Shown piece by piece: positions 44,271 through 52,066 of a DNA stretch of 64,000 bases. Every line of letters starts with the position of its first letter. The stretch's first letter is position 1. The translations under genes and the position numbers were made by a program. Location of the stretch: NCBI GenBank assembly GCA_030424595.1, contig JAUHWG010000007.1, forward strand, positions 62,001 through 126,000, written 5' to 3'. A model generated the notes under the pieces. The model made no database searches and was not told the DNA's origin. It saw only the letters and a program-made list of their open reading frames with translations. The stretch comes from Polyangia bacterium. Its GTDB lineage: Bacteria; Myxococcota_A; Polyangia; Nannocystales; Nannocystaceae.

Positions 44271-44487
44271 GACGAGGAGTGTAGTCGCAATGGCGCGGGG
44301 TGTATCGCTGAGCGTGCCTTGCGGGCTCCTCGCGGCCCTCGGTCCTGGCTCGGCGCGCTCCCTGCCGCCCGGCTGGACCTCCGCCGGATCGAGCGTGTCC
44401 ATCGCTACCAGCTACGCCCGGCCGGCGCCAACGGGCTGAGGAGCGCTCCGCTCCGGACAGGATCGGCGATCCGCTACACTACTCGGC

Positions 44488-45117
44488 GTGACGAAGAGCC
44501 TCGAGCGCCGCGACCCGGCCGCGGGTGCGATCGCTGTCAGCCAGCGCTCGTACGCGTTGGCGAAGGCCCCCGGCGAGGCCCTCGAAGCCCTGGGGCGGCC
44601 GTCCAACCCGCCGGTCCTGACCGACGCGCAGGCGAGGCGGGCGAAGGTCGCGCAGGGCAGCGACCCCTTCTTCGTCGTCGATGATTCTGGCTTCACGCTC
44701 TACAAGCCGTGGCACGGGCTGATCAGCAGCGGCGAGGGGATGGTGTCGCACGATCTCCGGGTCGGGCTCGCGGTGACAGGACGGCTGACGCCGACGGCCC
44801 GCGGCTCGCGGCTCGACGTCGGCATTCGCCGCTACGCCGTCGCGCCCGCGCAGCGCCTCGAGCTCGTCTTCGCCGGGCTGGGCCTCTCCCTCTTTGTCGT
44901 CGCCCCGGTGGCGATCACTGGCGCCCACCCGATCGCCCTCGCAATCTCGTTGATGACCCTCTTCGGTATCCTCGCCAGCGTGCTCTTCTACGGTCATCGG
45001 CAGCGATCCGCGGACATTCGTGAGCTCCTCGCGATCGTCGAGCGGACCTTCGGGCCGCTCGAGCTTCCAGCGGCTGGCGACGCGCCCCGCCGCCGCGCAC
45101 ACCCCGACGAGAGCTAG
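44488..45117 (+). CDS. Membrane protein of unknown function
   Basis: A 209-residue protein from GTG 44488. The N-terminal half is cytoplasmic in character (TKSLERRDPAAGAIAVSQRSYALAKAPGEALEALG...; repeated Ala/Glu/Leu helices). Two or three hydrophobic segments follow near the C-terminus (LELVFAGLGLSLFVVAPVAITGAH and PIALAISLMTLFGILASVLFYGH), followed by an amphipathic end with a Pro-Ala-rich tail. No family was recognised. It is not in an operon, and no regulatory sequence is evident. Confidence 0.55.
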   Translation: MTKSLERRDPAAGAIAVSQRSYALAKAPGEALEALGRPSNPPVLTDAQARRAKVAQGSDPFFVVDDSGFTLYKPWHGLISSGEGMVSHDLRVGLAVTGRLTPTARGSRLDVGIRRYAVAPAQRLELVFAGLGLSLFVVAPVAITGAHPIALAISLMTLFGILASVLFYGHRQRSADIRELLAIVERTFGPLELPAAGDAPRRRAHPDES

Positions 45118-45239
45118 GCCTGAAATAGGCGCTGCTGTGAGGCGTCCTCGACAACCCGCGTAGAACCGTCAGTGACACGGGGCTCGCGCTTCGACCTCCA
45201 TCCCTGTGGGTGAGCGCTCACCTCGTGCTTCGCGCGGGG

Positions 45240-45446
45240 CGGAGCTCGTGGGATGTCGGCGGGCGGGCGAGGGGCGACGAGGCGGGTCCCTCGCGACGCG
45301 GGTCCTCCCATGCCACGTGCTCGCCACGGGATAGGCTGGTCTGCTTGAAGAGACAGGGTACGCGTGTCTCCGTGCGAGGCACGGGTCCTCCCGCTGCGTC
45401 CCACCCGTCGCCCCTCGCTCGCCCGAGCAAGTCTTCCTGGGCTCCG
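45240..45446. repeat. Long imperfect inverted repeat
   Basis: The two arms (about 45240-45280 and 45406-45446) share the core GGGCGAGGGGCGACG (45265-45279) and its complement near 45406-45424, plus the outer CGGAGC...GCTCCG. The stretch between contains the direct repeat CGGGTCCTCCC. It differs in sequence from the CTAG element and lies just before it. No function is known; secondary structure or an IS relic is possible. Confidence 0.55.
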
Positions 45447-45504
45447 CTCGCGGGGGCGTGGACGACTCTCGTCGAGGCCGTGAGGGCCGACGACCGTCGC
45501 GCAG

Positions 45505-45673
45505 CTAGCAGCCCGTGGCGAAAGTCCCGTGTGCTCTCGCGCCGCAATCGTTGGCCTTCTTGGCTTCGACGAAGCGCCGCTGTACTGGGCCGTACCGCAA
45601 GTTTCGGCGGGGCCGAGAGGGCCGACGAGGGCTGGAGAGTGCGCGGGACTTTTGCCACGGCACGGTCTGCTAG
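45505..45673. repeat. CTAG-ended palindromic repeat element, inverted copy
   Basis: A 169-base copy in the reverse orientation to 29242-29407 (reverse complement over 85 per cent identical by eye). The left end begins CTAG and carries GTGGCGAAAGTCCCG. The right end has CGGGACTTTTGCCACGG, then a 5-6 base insertion and CTAG at 45670-45673. The final CTAG contains the TAG stop codon of the DUF1304 gene (minus strand). Confidence 0.85.
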
Positions 45674-46047
45674 GCCCTCTGTTTGCCGGCGAGCAGGACG
45701 AGCGCCGCGACGGCGAGCGCGGGCAGGGTCTGGATGAAGAGGATCGACGGCTTCGCTGTCACCGCGCCGAAGATCCCGGCGACGACGATGCAGCCGAGGA
45801 AGAAGAGCTGGATATGGCGCCCCGCCTTGGGGTCTGTGTAGGCGAGGCCGAAGACGAGGCCGGCCGCGAGGAAGCCGTTGTAGAGGCCTTGGTTGCTCGC
45901 CAGGACGGAGGTCTGAGCGGCGAATTCCGGCGTCATCGCGAAGGCCTTGAGACCGCGCTCCGTCTCCCAGAGGAACATCTCGAGGACGAGGATGTACACG
46001 TGGAGGAGGGCGATCAGTCCTACGGCGATGCGGGCTGCGCGTTGCAT
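45670..46047 (-). CDS. DUF1304 membrane protein
   Basis: A 125-residue inner-membrane protein with four hydrophobic segments (IAVGLIALLHVYILVLEMFLW, NQGLYNGFLAAGLVFGLAY, HIQLFFLGCIVVAGIFGAVTA, FIQTLPALAVAALVLLA). LHVYILVLEMFLWETERG and ASNQGLYNGFLA match the DUF1304 family, whose function is unknown. The stop codon is part of the terminal CTAG of the neighbouring repeat, so the repeat inserted at or directly abuts the gene end. The start ATG 46047 is the only candidate and gives the conserved N-terminus. Confidence 0.88.
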   Translation of the reverse strand: MQRAARIAVGLIALLHVYILVLEMFLWETERGLKAFAMTPEFAAQTSVLASNQGLYNGFLAAGLVFGLAYTDPKAGRHIQLFFLGCIVVAGIFGAVTAKPSILFIQTLPALAVAALVLLAGKQRA

Positions 46048-46122
46048 CGGCGGAGGGTATCAGAGTCCCGATCGACGAGGCGGCGCTCGGCGCATGTCAC
46101 CCCGGGCCCGCGGGGAGACGGC

Positions 46123-47505
46123 CTACGGGCAGTAGATCCCGGCCGGGTTCTTCGAGGCGCAGGTGTTCAGCGTCCCGGGCTGGCCCTTCTGGACGGAGGC
46201 CGTCTCTAGGTGGATATGCGGGCCGGAGGAGCAGCCTGAGTTGCCGCTGTAGGCGAGGAGCTGCCCCTGATCGACGTGGGAGTTCTTGGCGATCCCGCCG
46301 GGCACCCCGTCGATGTGCAGGTAATAGACAAAGAGGTCGTTGCCCGGGTTGTCGGGATCGCCGCAGTCGGAGCGGACCTTGACGTAGTTGAAGGCGTTCC
46401 AGCAGGACTGGCTGCAGGTCTTTGTCTGGGCGTTCCAGCAGTTGGGATAGCCGAGGGCGAGGCCGACGACGGTGCCCGAGATCCCGGCGTAGATCGGCGT
46501 ACCGGTGGGCGTGCCGAGGTCGATGCCGTAGTGGGATCCGCCGTTGCCGCAGGCGGTGTAGCTCTGGGTCAGGGTGCCCGGCGGCTTCTCTAGGCAGCAC
46601 TCGTCGCCGCCCTGCTGGGGCTTGCACACGTCGGGCTCGCCGGGGGGCATCTGTTGGCACCCCTCCGAGCAGGTCTGCTGATTCTGCGTGCTCTTGTCGA
46701 CGCATTGGAAGAGCACATCGTCGGCGATCCCCGGCTTGAGCGAGCTGCCGCAGTAGGCCCCGTTGCCGCTGTTCGCGTACTGGCAGAGATCGGCGACGTT
46801 GCACTTGTCGGCGGTCCCGGGCGGGTTGACCTGGCAGCCGTCGGGGCACTCTTGGGTCTTGGTGGTCGAGCCGTCGATGCAGGTGTAGAGGCTGCCGTTC
46901 TCACCCCCGGGCAGGTTGACCCCGCAGTAGTCGCCGTTGCCGTCCATCGCCCCGGCGCATGGGTCCTCGTCTGGCGGCTTGTTGCAGAGGTTGTCTGCGC
47001 AGCCGTAGTCGCAGGTGGAGACGCTGTAGGTCTTACCGCCGGCGCATTGGTAGAGGCTCTGGTGATCGGCGAGGCCGCCCAGGGTGCCGCCGCAGTAGAT
47101 CCCGTCGCCGACGTTGGCGCAGGGGTCCTGGGGGACGTCGCCGCTGTCGCTGGTCTCGCTGCCGGTGCACGAGCCGAGCTCGCGGCAGGGATCGTCGCCG
47201 GTCGTCCCGGTGCTCGCGGTCGTCGTGGTCGCGGTCGGGTCGGTCGCGGTCGGGTCGGTCGCCGTCGCGGTCGAGCCTGCGGTCGTGGTGCCCGAGGTCG
47301 CGTCGCCGCTCTCGCTGCTGCCGCCGGTGGTGTCGCTGTCGCTGCCGCTGCCGCTGCCGCTGCCCTGGGATCCCTGGCTCGCCGAGGTCACCTGCCCGGT
47401 CAGGGACGTAGGACTGGTGTCTCCTGCGCCGGCGTAGCAGGCCGCGAGGAGCCACGGCGCCGCGAGGAGGAGCAATACGGAGGATGGGCGGGCGCGGTGT
47501 GACAT
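46123..47505 (-). CDS. M23-type peptidase lipoprotein with Cys-rich repeats
   Basis: A 460-residue lipoprotein: signal peptide with lipobox in WLLAACYAG and a Ser/Thr/Gly linker. Four repeats of about 45 residues follow, each with DGxYCG...LYxCxxG...CxxGC, resembling carbohydrate-binding Cys-rich modules. The C-terminal M23 domain has the zinc motif HYGIDLGTPTGTPIY and the catalytic GPHIHLE, so glycyl-glycine-type peptidoglycan endopeptidase activity is plausible. This suggests a cell-wall or prey-lysis enzyme, inferred from domain content. The start ATG 47505 has a GAGGAG about 7 bases upstream. No hairpin is seen after the stop. Confidence 0.87.
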   Translation of the reverse strand: MSHRARPSSVLLLLAAPWLLAACYAGAGDTSPTSLTGQVTSASQGSQGSGSGSGSDSDTTGGSSESGDATSGTTTAGSTATATDPTATDPTATTTTASTGTTGDDPCRELGSCTGSETSDSGDVPQDPCANVGDGIYCGGTLGGLADHQSLYQCAGGKTYSVSTCDYGCADNLCNKPPDEDPCAGAMDGNGDYCGVNLPGGENGSLYTCIDGSTTKTQECPDGCQVNPPGTADKCNVADLCQYANSGNGAYCGSSLKPGIADDVLFQCVDKSTQNQQTCSEGCQQMPPGEPDVCKPQQGGDECCLEKPPGTLTQSYTACGNGGSHYGIDLGTPTGTPIYAGISGTVVGLALGYPNCWNAQTKTCSQSCWNAFNYVKVRSDCGDPDNPGNDLFVYYLHIDGVPGGIAKNSHVDQGQLLAYSGNSGCSSGPHIHLETASVQKGQPGTLNTCASKNPAGIYCP

Positions 47506-47524
47506 CGGGTCTCCTCGGGTCGAG

Positions 47525-47572
47525 CGCTGTGGCGCGAGTCTCGGCTCCGCCAAAGCCTGCGGTGCAGCCCGT
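47525..47572. repeat. Partial, decayed copy of the palindromic repeat interior
   Basis: GAGTCTCGGCTCCGCCAAAG and CTGCGGTGCAGCCCG follow the interior of the 29242-29407 element (TCTCGGCCCCGCCGAAAC, TTGCAGTACAGCCCAG) in the same orientation, without terminal arms. It lies between the M23 gene start and the next minus-strand gene end. Confidence 0.4.
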
Positions 47573-47653
47573 TGTGGCGATGGGGTGTCAGAGCTGGGAG
47601 CTCTCACCGCGGGCTGCGGGGAGAGCTATCCTAGCGCCTGCCAAGGTTCAACG

Positions 47654-48046
47654 TCATCGGCTCTTGGCGAGCCCGATCATCAGCATGACGATGAAGACGA
47701 TCACCGGCAGCGCGTAGGGGAGGGCGACAAGTCCGCCGATCTCAAAGGTGTTCCAGCCGACGAGGACCTCCCCCGCAGCCGTTGCGCCCGCGACCATCAG
47801 GGCGCCGATCGCCTCGGGCCAGTCGCTCTCGATCTTGAGGCCGAACCAGAAGATGGCGATGCCGAGGGCGGCGACGATCGTCGGGAATGCCCAGGGGGGA
47901 AGCCCGAGGAAGACCTCGACCCCCTCCTCGGCGAGCTCAGGGTTGGCGACCGCAAAGTTGGCGCCGACCACGATGAGGACGAGGACGATCCCGAGCAGGA
48001 GCCAGCTCCACAGTCGGGACTTCTCTTGCCGAGTGTCGCGGACCAT
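47654..48046 (-). CDS. Small polytopic membrane protein
   Basis: A 130-residue protein with four hydrophobic segments (SWLLLGIVLVLIVVGANFAV, FPTIVAALGIAIFWFG, AIGALMVAGATAAGEVLVG, ALPYALPVIVFIVMLMIGLA). No recognised family. It resembles small membrane-spanning proteins such as DUF-type integral membrane subunits. The start ATG 48046 is the only one in frame before the first helix; no strong SD is seen. The repeat copy at 48170-48301 lies upstream of it, and a partial repeat lies downstream. Confidence 0.6.
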   Translation of the reverse strand: MVRDTRQEKSRLWSWLLLGIVLVLIVVGANFAVANPELAEEGVEVFLGLPPWAFPTIVAALGIAIFWFGLKIESDWPEAIGALMVAGATAAGEVLVGWNTFEIGGLVALPYALPVIVFIVMLMIGLAKSR

Positions 48047-48169
48047 CGACGGATCGTCGCCTCTCTCGTCGGTCAGCGCAAGAGACCTTCGCCGGATCGG
48101 CGGCGGGCGGAATCATCGATCCCCGTGTAGGGCCAGCGTCACGGGCATCTACGCCGCAGCCGCGAGCTG

Positions 48170-48301
48170 CGAGCACCCGTGGCAAGAGTCCCGCGCGTTC
48201 TCCAGCCCTCGTCGCCCGCTAGGAGCGGCGTTTCGTCGAAGCCGAGGAGAACCGACGATAGCGGCGCGAGAGCACACGGGACTCGTGCCACGGCCTCCTA
48301 G
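48170..48301. repeat. CTAG-ended palindromic repeat element, shorter copy
   Basis: An about 132-base copy: the left arm GAGCACCCGTGGCAAGAG has a missing base, and the right arm CGGGACTCGTGCCACGG is followed by CTCCTAG. The middle (TTTCGTCGAAGCC) is shorter than in 29242-29407 but has the same orientation. The terminal CTAG at 48298-48301 contains the TAG stop codon of the aldehyde dehydrogenase gene (minus strand). Confidence 0.8.
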
Positions 48302-49728
48302 CTCGGGTCGCGGAGGACGAGGAGGCGGAGCTCGGTCATCGACTCGATCGCGTAGCGGATCCCCTCGCGCCCGGAGCCGCTGGCTTTGACGCCGCCGTAG
48401 GGCATGTGATCGACCCGCCACGAGGGGACGTCGCCGATGATCACCCCGCCCACCTCGAGGGTGTCCCAGGCCCGGTGGATCCGGCGTATGTCCCGGGTGA
48501 AGACCCCCGCCTGGAGCCCGTAGTCGGAGTCGTTCACCTCGCGCAGCGCGTCGTCAAAGTCGTCGAAGCGGCTCAGGCAGGCGACCGGGCCGAAGACCTC
48601 ATCGCTGTAGCAGCGGGCCTCGCGGGGGACCTCCTCCAGGAGGGTCGCGGGGATGAGGGCGCCGTCACGCTCGCCACCGCAGAGGACGACCGCCCCGAGC
48701 TCGCGCGCCTCGTCGATCCACTCGCTGACGCGGCGGGCCTCGTCGGTCGAGATCATCGGCCCGATGAAGGTGTCCTCGGAGCGCGGATCGCCGACCACGA
48801 GGGACTTGGCGCGGGCGACCAGGCGCTCGCGGAGCTCGTCGTAGATCGACGTGTGGGCGATGATCCGCTGGACGCTGACGCAGCTCTGGCCGGACTGGTA
48901 GAAGGCGCCGACGATCAGGCGCTCGGCGGCGTCGTCGAGGTCGGCGTCAGCGTCGATGATGCAGGCCGCGTTGCCCCCGAGCTCGAGGCCGACCTTCTTG
49001 CGGCCGGCGCGGGCCTTCATGTCCCAGCCGACCTTGCCGGAGCCGGTGAAGGAGAGGTAGCGGATCCGGGGATCGACGACCAGCGGCTCGGCGCTCGCGT
49101 GGGTCATCGGCATGATCGAGAAGGCGCCGGCGGGGAGGTCGGTCTCCGCCAGGATCTCGCCGATGATCAGGGCGCCGATCGGCGTCTTCGAGGCGGGCTT
49201 GAGGACGAAGGGACAGCCGGCGGCGAGCGCCGGCGCGACCTTGTGGGCGACCAGGTTGAGGGGGAAATTGAAGGGGGTGATCAGGGCGCAGGGGCCGATC
49301 GGGACCCGCTTGGTCATCCCCCGGTAGCCGCGGGCGCGGCTCGAGATCTCGAGGTTGAGCACCTCGCCGCCGACCCGTATCGCCTCGCCGGCGGCGTAGC
49401 GGAAGGTGTCGATGAGGCGGGTGACCTCGCCGCGGGAGTCGCGGATCGGCTTGCCGGCCTCGACGCAGAGGGCGTCGGCGAGCTCATCGCGGCGCGCCTC
49501 CAGGCGGCCGACACAGTGGTCCAGGATCTCCTGGCGGGCGTAGGGGGGTATCGCCTGGAGCTCGGGGGCGACCTTGACCGCCGCGGCGATCGCCTCCTCG
49601 ACCGCGTCCGCGTCGGCGACGGCGACCTCGGTGACGACCTCGCCGCTGAACTTGTCGTGGACCTCGATCGAGGAGCTGCCGCGGCAGGGCTTGTTGGCGA
49701 GGTAGTAGGGGTAGGATGCGGCGACCAC
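48298..49728 (-). CDS. NAD(P)-dependent aldehyde dehydrogenase
   Basis: About 476 residues oxidising an aldehyde to a carboxylate. Catalytic Cys lies in YQSGQSCVSVQR, and Glu in KKVGLELGGNAACIID; the cofactor fold has ITPFNFPLNLVAHKVAPALAAGCPFVLKPASKTP and YLSFTGSGKVGWDMKARAG. The family resembles succinate-semialdehyde/non-phosphorylating glyceraldehyde-3-phosphate dehydrogenase-type enzymes; substrate is not assignable. The start is GTG 49728 (VVAASYPYYLANK), 5-6 bases after AAAGG; a TTG at 49764 is also possible. The TAG stop is inside the terminal CTAG of a repeat element. Confidence 0.92.
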   Translation of the reverse strand: MVAASYPYYLANKPCRGSSSIEVHDKFSGEVVTEVAVADADAVEEAIAAAVKVAPELQAIPPYARQEILDHCVGRLEARRDELADALCVEAGKPIRDSRGEVTRLIDTFRYAAGEAIRVGGEVLNLEISSRARGYRGMTKRVPIGPCALITPFNFPLNLVAHKVAPALAAGCPFVLKPASKTPIGALIIGEILAETDLPAGAFSIMPMTHASAEPLVVDPRIRYLSFTGSGKVGWDMKARAGRKKVGLELGGNAACIIDADADLDDAAERLIVGAFYQSGQSCVSVQRIIAHTSIYDELRERLVARAKSLVVGDPRSEDTFIGPMISTDEARRVSEWIDEARELGAVVLCGGERDGALIPATLLEEVPREARCYSDEVFGPVACLSRFDDFDDALREVNDSDYGLQAGVFTRDIRRIHRAWDTLEVGGVIIGDVPSWRVDHMPYGGVKASGSGREGIRYAIESMTELRLLVLRDPS

Positions 49729-49880
49729 GACCCTTTCATCGACGATGTTCCGGTCCTCCGTCAACTGTGCCTGCGCCGCCGCGGCGGGGAGCCTCGCCGC
49801 GGCCGATGGGGCGCCGGGGCGTGATGACGCGCGGTGTCGCGGCGGTTGCCGTGCGTGGTGGCGGTCGGCTATGAGGCAGC

Positions 49881-50498
49881 ATGCTCGTCGCCCCCGCGAT
49901 CGACCTCGGCTCCTGGTCTGGAGCCCCTGTCCGCCTCGGGGTGCTCGCCTCGGGCTCCGGCTCCAACTTCGCGGCGCTCGCTGACGCGGCGGCCGCGGGG
50001 GGCATGCCCTACACGATCGCGGGGCTCGTCTACAACCGGCGTCAGGCCTACGCGGCGACCCGGGCGTCGGAGCGCGGCGTCCGGGCGGAGCTCGTCGACC
50101 ATCGCGGGCGAAGCCGCGAGGAGTTCGACGCCGCGGTGGTCGAGGCCCTGCGGGCGATGGGGGCGGAGTGGGTGGCGATGGCGGGGTGGATGCGGATCGC
50201 CACGCCCGTGCTCCTGGACGCCTTCGCCGATCGTGTGCTCAACCTCCACCCCAGCCTCTTGCCCTCCTTTCGCGGGATGCGAGCGGTGGAGCAGGCGCTG
50301 GAGGCGGGCGTGAAGCTCAGCGGCTGTACGGTCCACATCGTCCGCCCTGCGGTCGACGACGGGCCGATCATCGCCCAAGCCGCGGTCCCCGTGCTCGCCG
50401 GCGACACCTCGGAGTCGCTGCACGAGCGGATCCACGAGGCCGAGCACGTGCTCTACCCGCGGGCGATCGCCCAGGCGATCATGCACCCGCTGGGCTGA
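49881..50498 (+). CDS. purN: Phosphoribosylglycinamide formyltransferase
   Basis: A 205-residue PurN: transfers a formyl group from N10-formyl-THF to GAR in purine biosynthesis. RLGVLASGSGSNFAALADAA is the nucleotide-binding N-terminus. The catalytic segment NLHPSLLPSFRGMRAVEQALEAGVKLSGCTVHIVRPAVDDGPIIAQAAV holds the key Asn, His and Asp. The length is normal. ATG 49881 gives the best N-terminus, though the domain only begins at about residue 17 and a shorter start is possible. It is a stand-alone gene, with no other purine genes here. Confidence 0.95.
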   Translation: MLVAPAIDLGSWSGAPVRLGVLASGSGSNFAALADAAAAGGMPYTIAGLVYNRRQAYAATRASERGVRAELVDHRGRSREEFDAAVVEALRAMGAEWVAMAGWMRIATPVLLDAFADRVLNLHPSLLPSFRGMRAVEQALEAGVKLSGCTVHIVRPAVDDGPIIAQAAVPVLAGDTSESLHERIHEAEHVLYPRAIAQAIMHPLG

Positions 50499-50592
50499 GC
50501 TACGTGTTGTCAGGACGAGGCGCGCCGACCATGGCCGACTGCGAGCGCACGGATCCTAGAGCACACCTCTTCCGGCGGAGGGGCGAGCCCGC

Positions 50593-51789
50593 ATGACACC
50601 GCCGATGCACCTCGTCACGCCGATCCGTCTTCGCGGGCTCGAGCTGCGCAACCGTGTGATCAAGTCGGCGACCTTCGAGGGGATGACCCCCGGCGGGGCG
50701 CCGTCGAAGGCGTTGATCGACCATCACCGCCAGCTCGCGGCCGGCGGCGTCGGCCTGACGACGGTCGCCTACGGCGCGGTCGAGCCCGACGGTCGCTCCT
50801 TCGCGGAGCAGATGGTCGTCTCGCCGGAGCTCTGCGGCGGTCTCCGAGCGCTCACGGAGGCGGTCCACGCGGAGGGGGGAGCCGCCTCGATCCAGCTCAC
50901 GCACTGCGGCTTCTTTACCAAGCTCGGGCGGGCCGACGGAGGGCGGCCGCGGGCGCCCTCGCGGGTCTTCAACGCCTATGGTGCCCTCTCAGGGATCCCC
51001 TTCAGCCAGGCGATGACCGAGGCGGAGATCATGACGCTCGTCGGCGCCTTCGCCCGCGCTAGCGACCTGGCCGTGGGAGCAGGTTTTGACGCGGTCGAGC
51101 TGCACATGGGGCACGGCTACCTGCTCTCGCAATTCTTGACCCCGGGGATCAACCGCCGCCGCGATCGCTGGGGGGGGTCCCTGGAGAACCGCCTGCGAGC
51201 GCCGCTCGCGGTGGTCGCCGCGGTCCGCGAGGCGGTCGGCGAAGATGTGCCGATCATCGCCAAGATCAACCTGAGCGACGGTCTGCGCGGTGGGCTCGAG
51301 ATCGACGAGGCGACGCAGGTCGCCGCAGCGCTCGAGCGCGCCGGCGTCGATCTCCTGGTGCTGAGCGGCGGCTACACCTCGAAGACCCCGTTCTTCCTCC
51401 TCCGCGGCGGCCGTCCGTTGAGGGACATGATCGCGGTCGAGAAGAGCCGCCCGCAGCGGCTCGCGCTGCGCCTCTTCGGCCCGCTCTACGTCCGGCGCTA
51501 CGACTTCCAAGAGATGTTCTTGCGCGACCTCGCGCTCCGCGTCCGCAGGGCCGTGACGATGCCGCTCGCGCTAGTAGGGGGGGTCGTAGGTCGCGAAAAT
51601 TTAGCCGTCGCCGCCGCGGATGGCTTTGAGTGTGTGGCGATGGCGAGAGCGTTGATCGCGGATCCCGATCTGGTGGTCCGGATGACCCGCGGTGAGCTCG
51701 AGCGGAGCCGCTGTGACGCCTGCAACCGCTGTGTCGCGCTCATGGACGCAGGCGGTGTTCGCTGTGTTCTCGACGAACCTACGGGGTGA
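50593..51789 (+). CDS. NADH:flavin oxidoreductase (old yellow enzyme family)
   Basis: A 398-residue FMN protein. The TIM-barrel motifs are LELRNRVIKSATFEGMTPGG, the substrate and FMN region IQLTHCGFFTKLGRADGGRPRAPS, HMGHGYLLSQFLTPGINRRRDRWGGSLENR, and the C-terminal FMN segment IALVGGVVGRENLAVAAADGFECVAMARALIADPDLV. A Cys cluster (CDACNRCVALMD) near the C-terminus resembles the Fe-S-containing long forms but is incomplete, and the downstream FAD/NAD domain is absent. It reduces enones or similar compounds with NAD(P)H. ATG 50593 is preceded by a GGAGGGGCGAG sequence. Confidence 0.92.
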   Translation: MTPPMHLVTPIRLRGLELRNRVIKSATFEGMTPGGAPSKALIDHHRQLAAGGVGLTTVAYGAVEPDGRSFAEQMVVSPELCGGLRALTEAVHAEGGAASIQLTHCGFFTKLGRADGGRPRAPSRVFNAYGALSGIPFSQAMTEAEIMTLVGAFARASDLAVGAGFDAVELHMGHGYLLSQFLTPGINRRRDRWGGSLENRLRAPLAVVAAVREAVGEDVPIIAKINLSDGLRGGLEIDEATQVAAALERAGVDLLVLSGGYTSKTPFFLLRGGRPLRDMIAVEKSRPQRLALRLFGPLYVRRYDFQEMFLRDLALRVRRAVTMPLALVGGVVGRENLAVAAADGFECVAMARALIADPDLVVRMTRGELERSRCDACNRCVALMDAGGVRCVLDEPTG

Positions 51790-52066
51790 TCTGTAGGTCC
51801 TGCGAGGCTGCGGCGAGCGCCGTTTGGGGCGGGGTAGCGGGCTCCTTCGCTGTATCGGTCGCGCGCGCGTGCGCGCTCGCTCGCTCGTTCGTTTGCGTGT
51901 TGGCGGAGTGCCGGCGGCCATCTCCCAGGAGAGGACCTCTCCAGGCCTTTATGGGCCGGCCAAAGCGGAGGCGTGACATACTCCGCGGGTCACCGCTTGG
52001 CTCGCTATGTGTGCTGAATAGGTGACGCTATTGGGGGCACCGTGAGCCGAATCGATCGAGTGCGTG

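Noticed and set aside
48406-49824. A 472-residue plus-strand frame
   Set aside because: Antisense to the aldehyde dehydrogenase; no motif.
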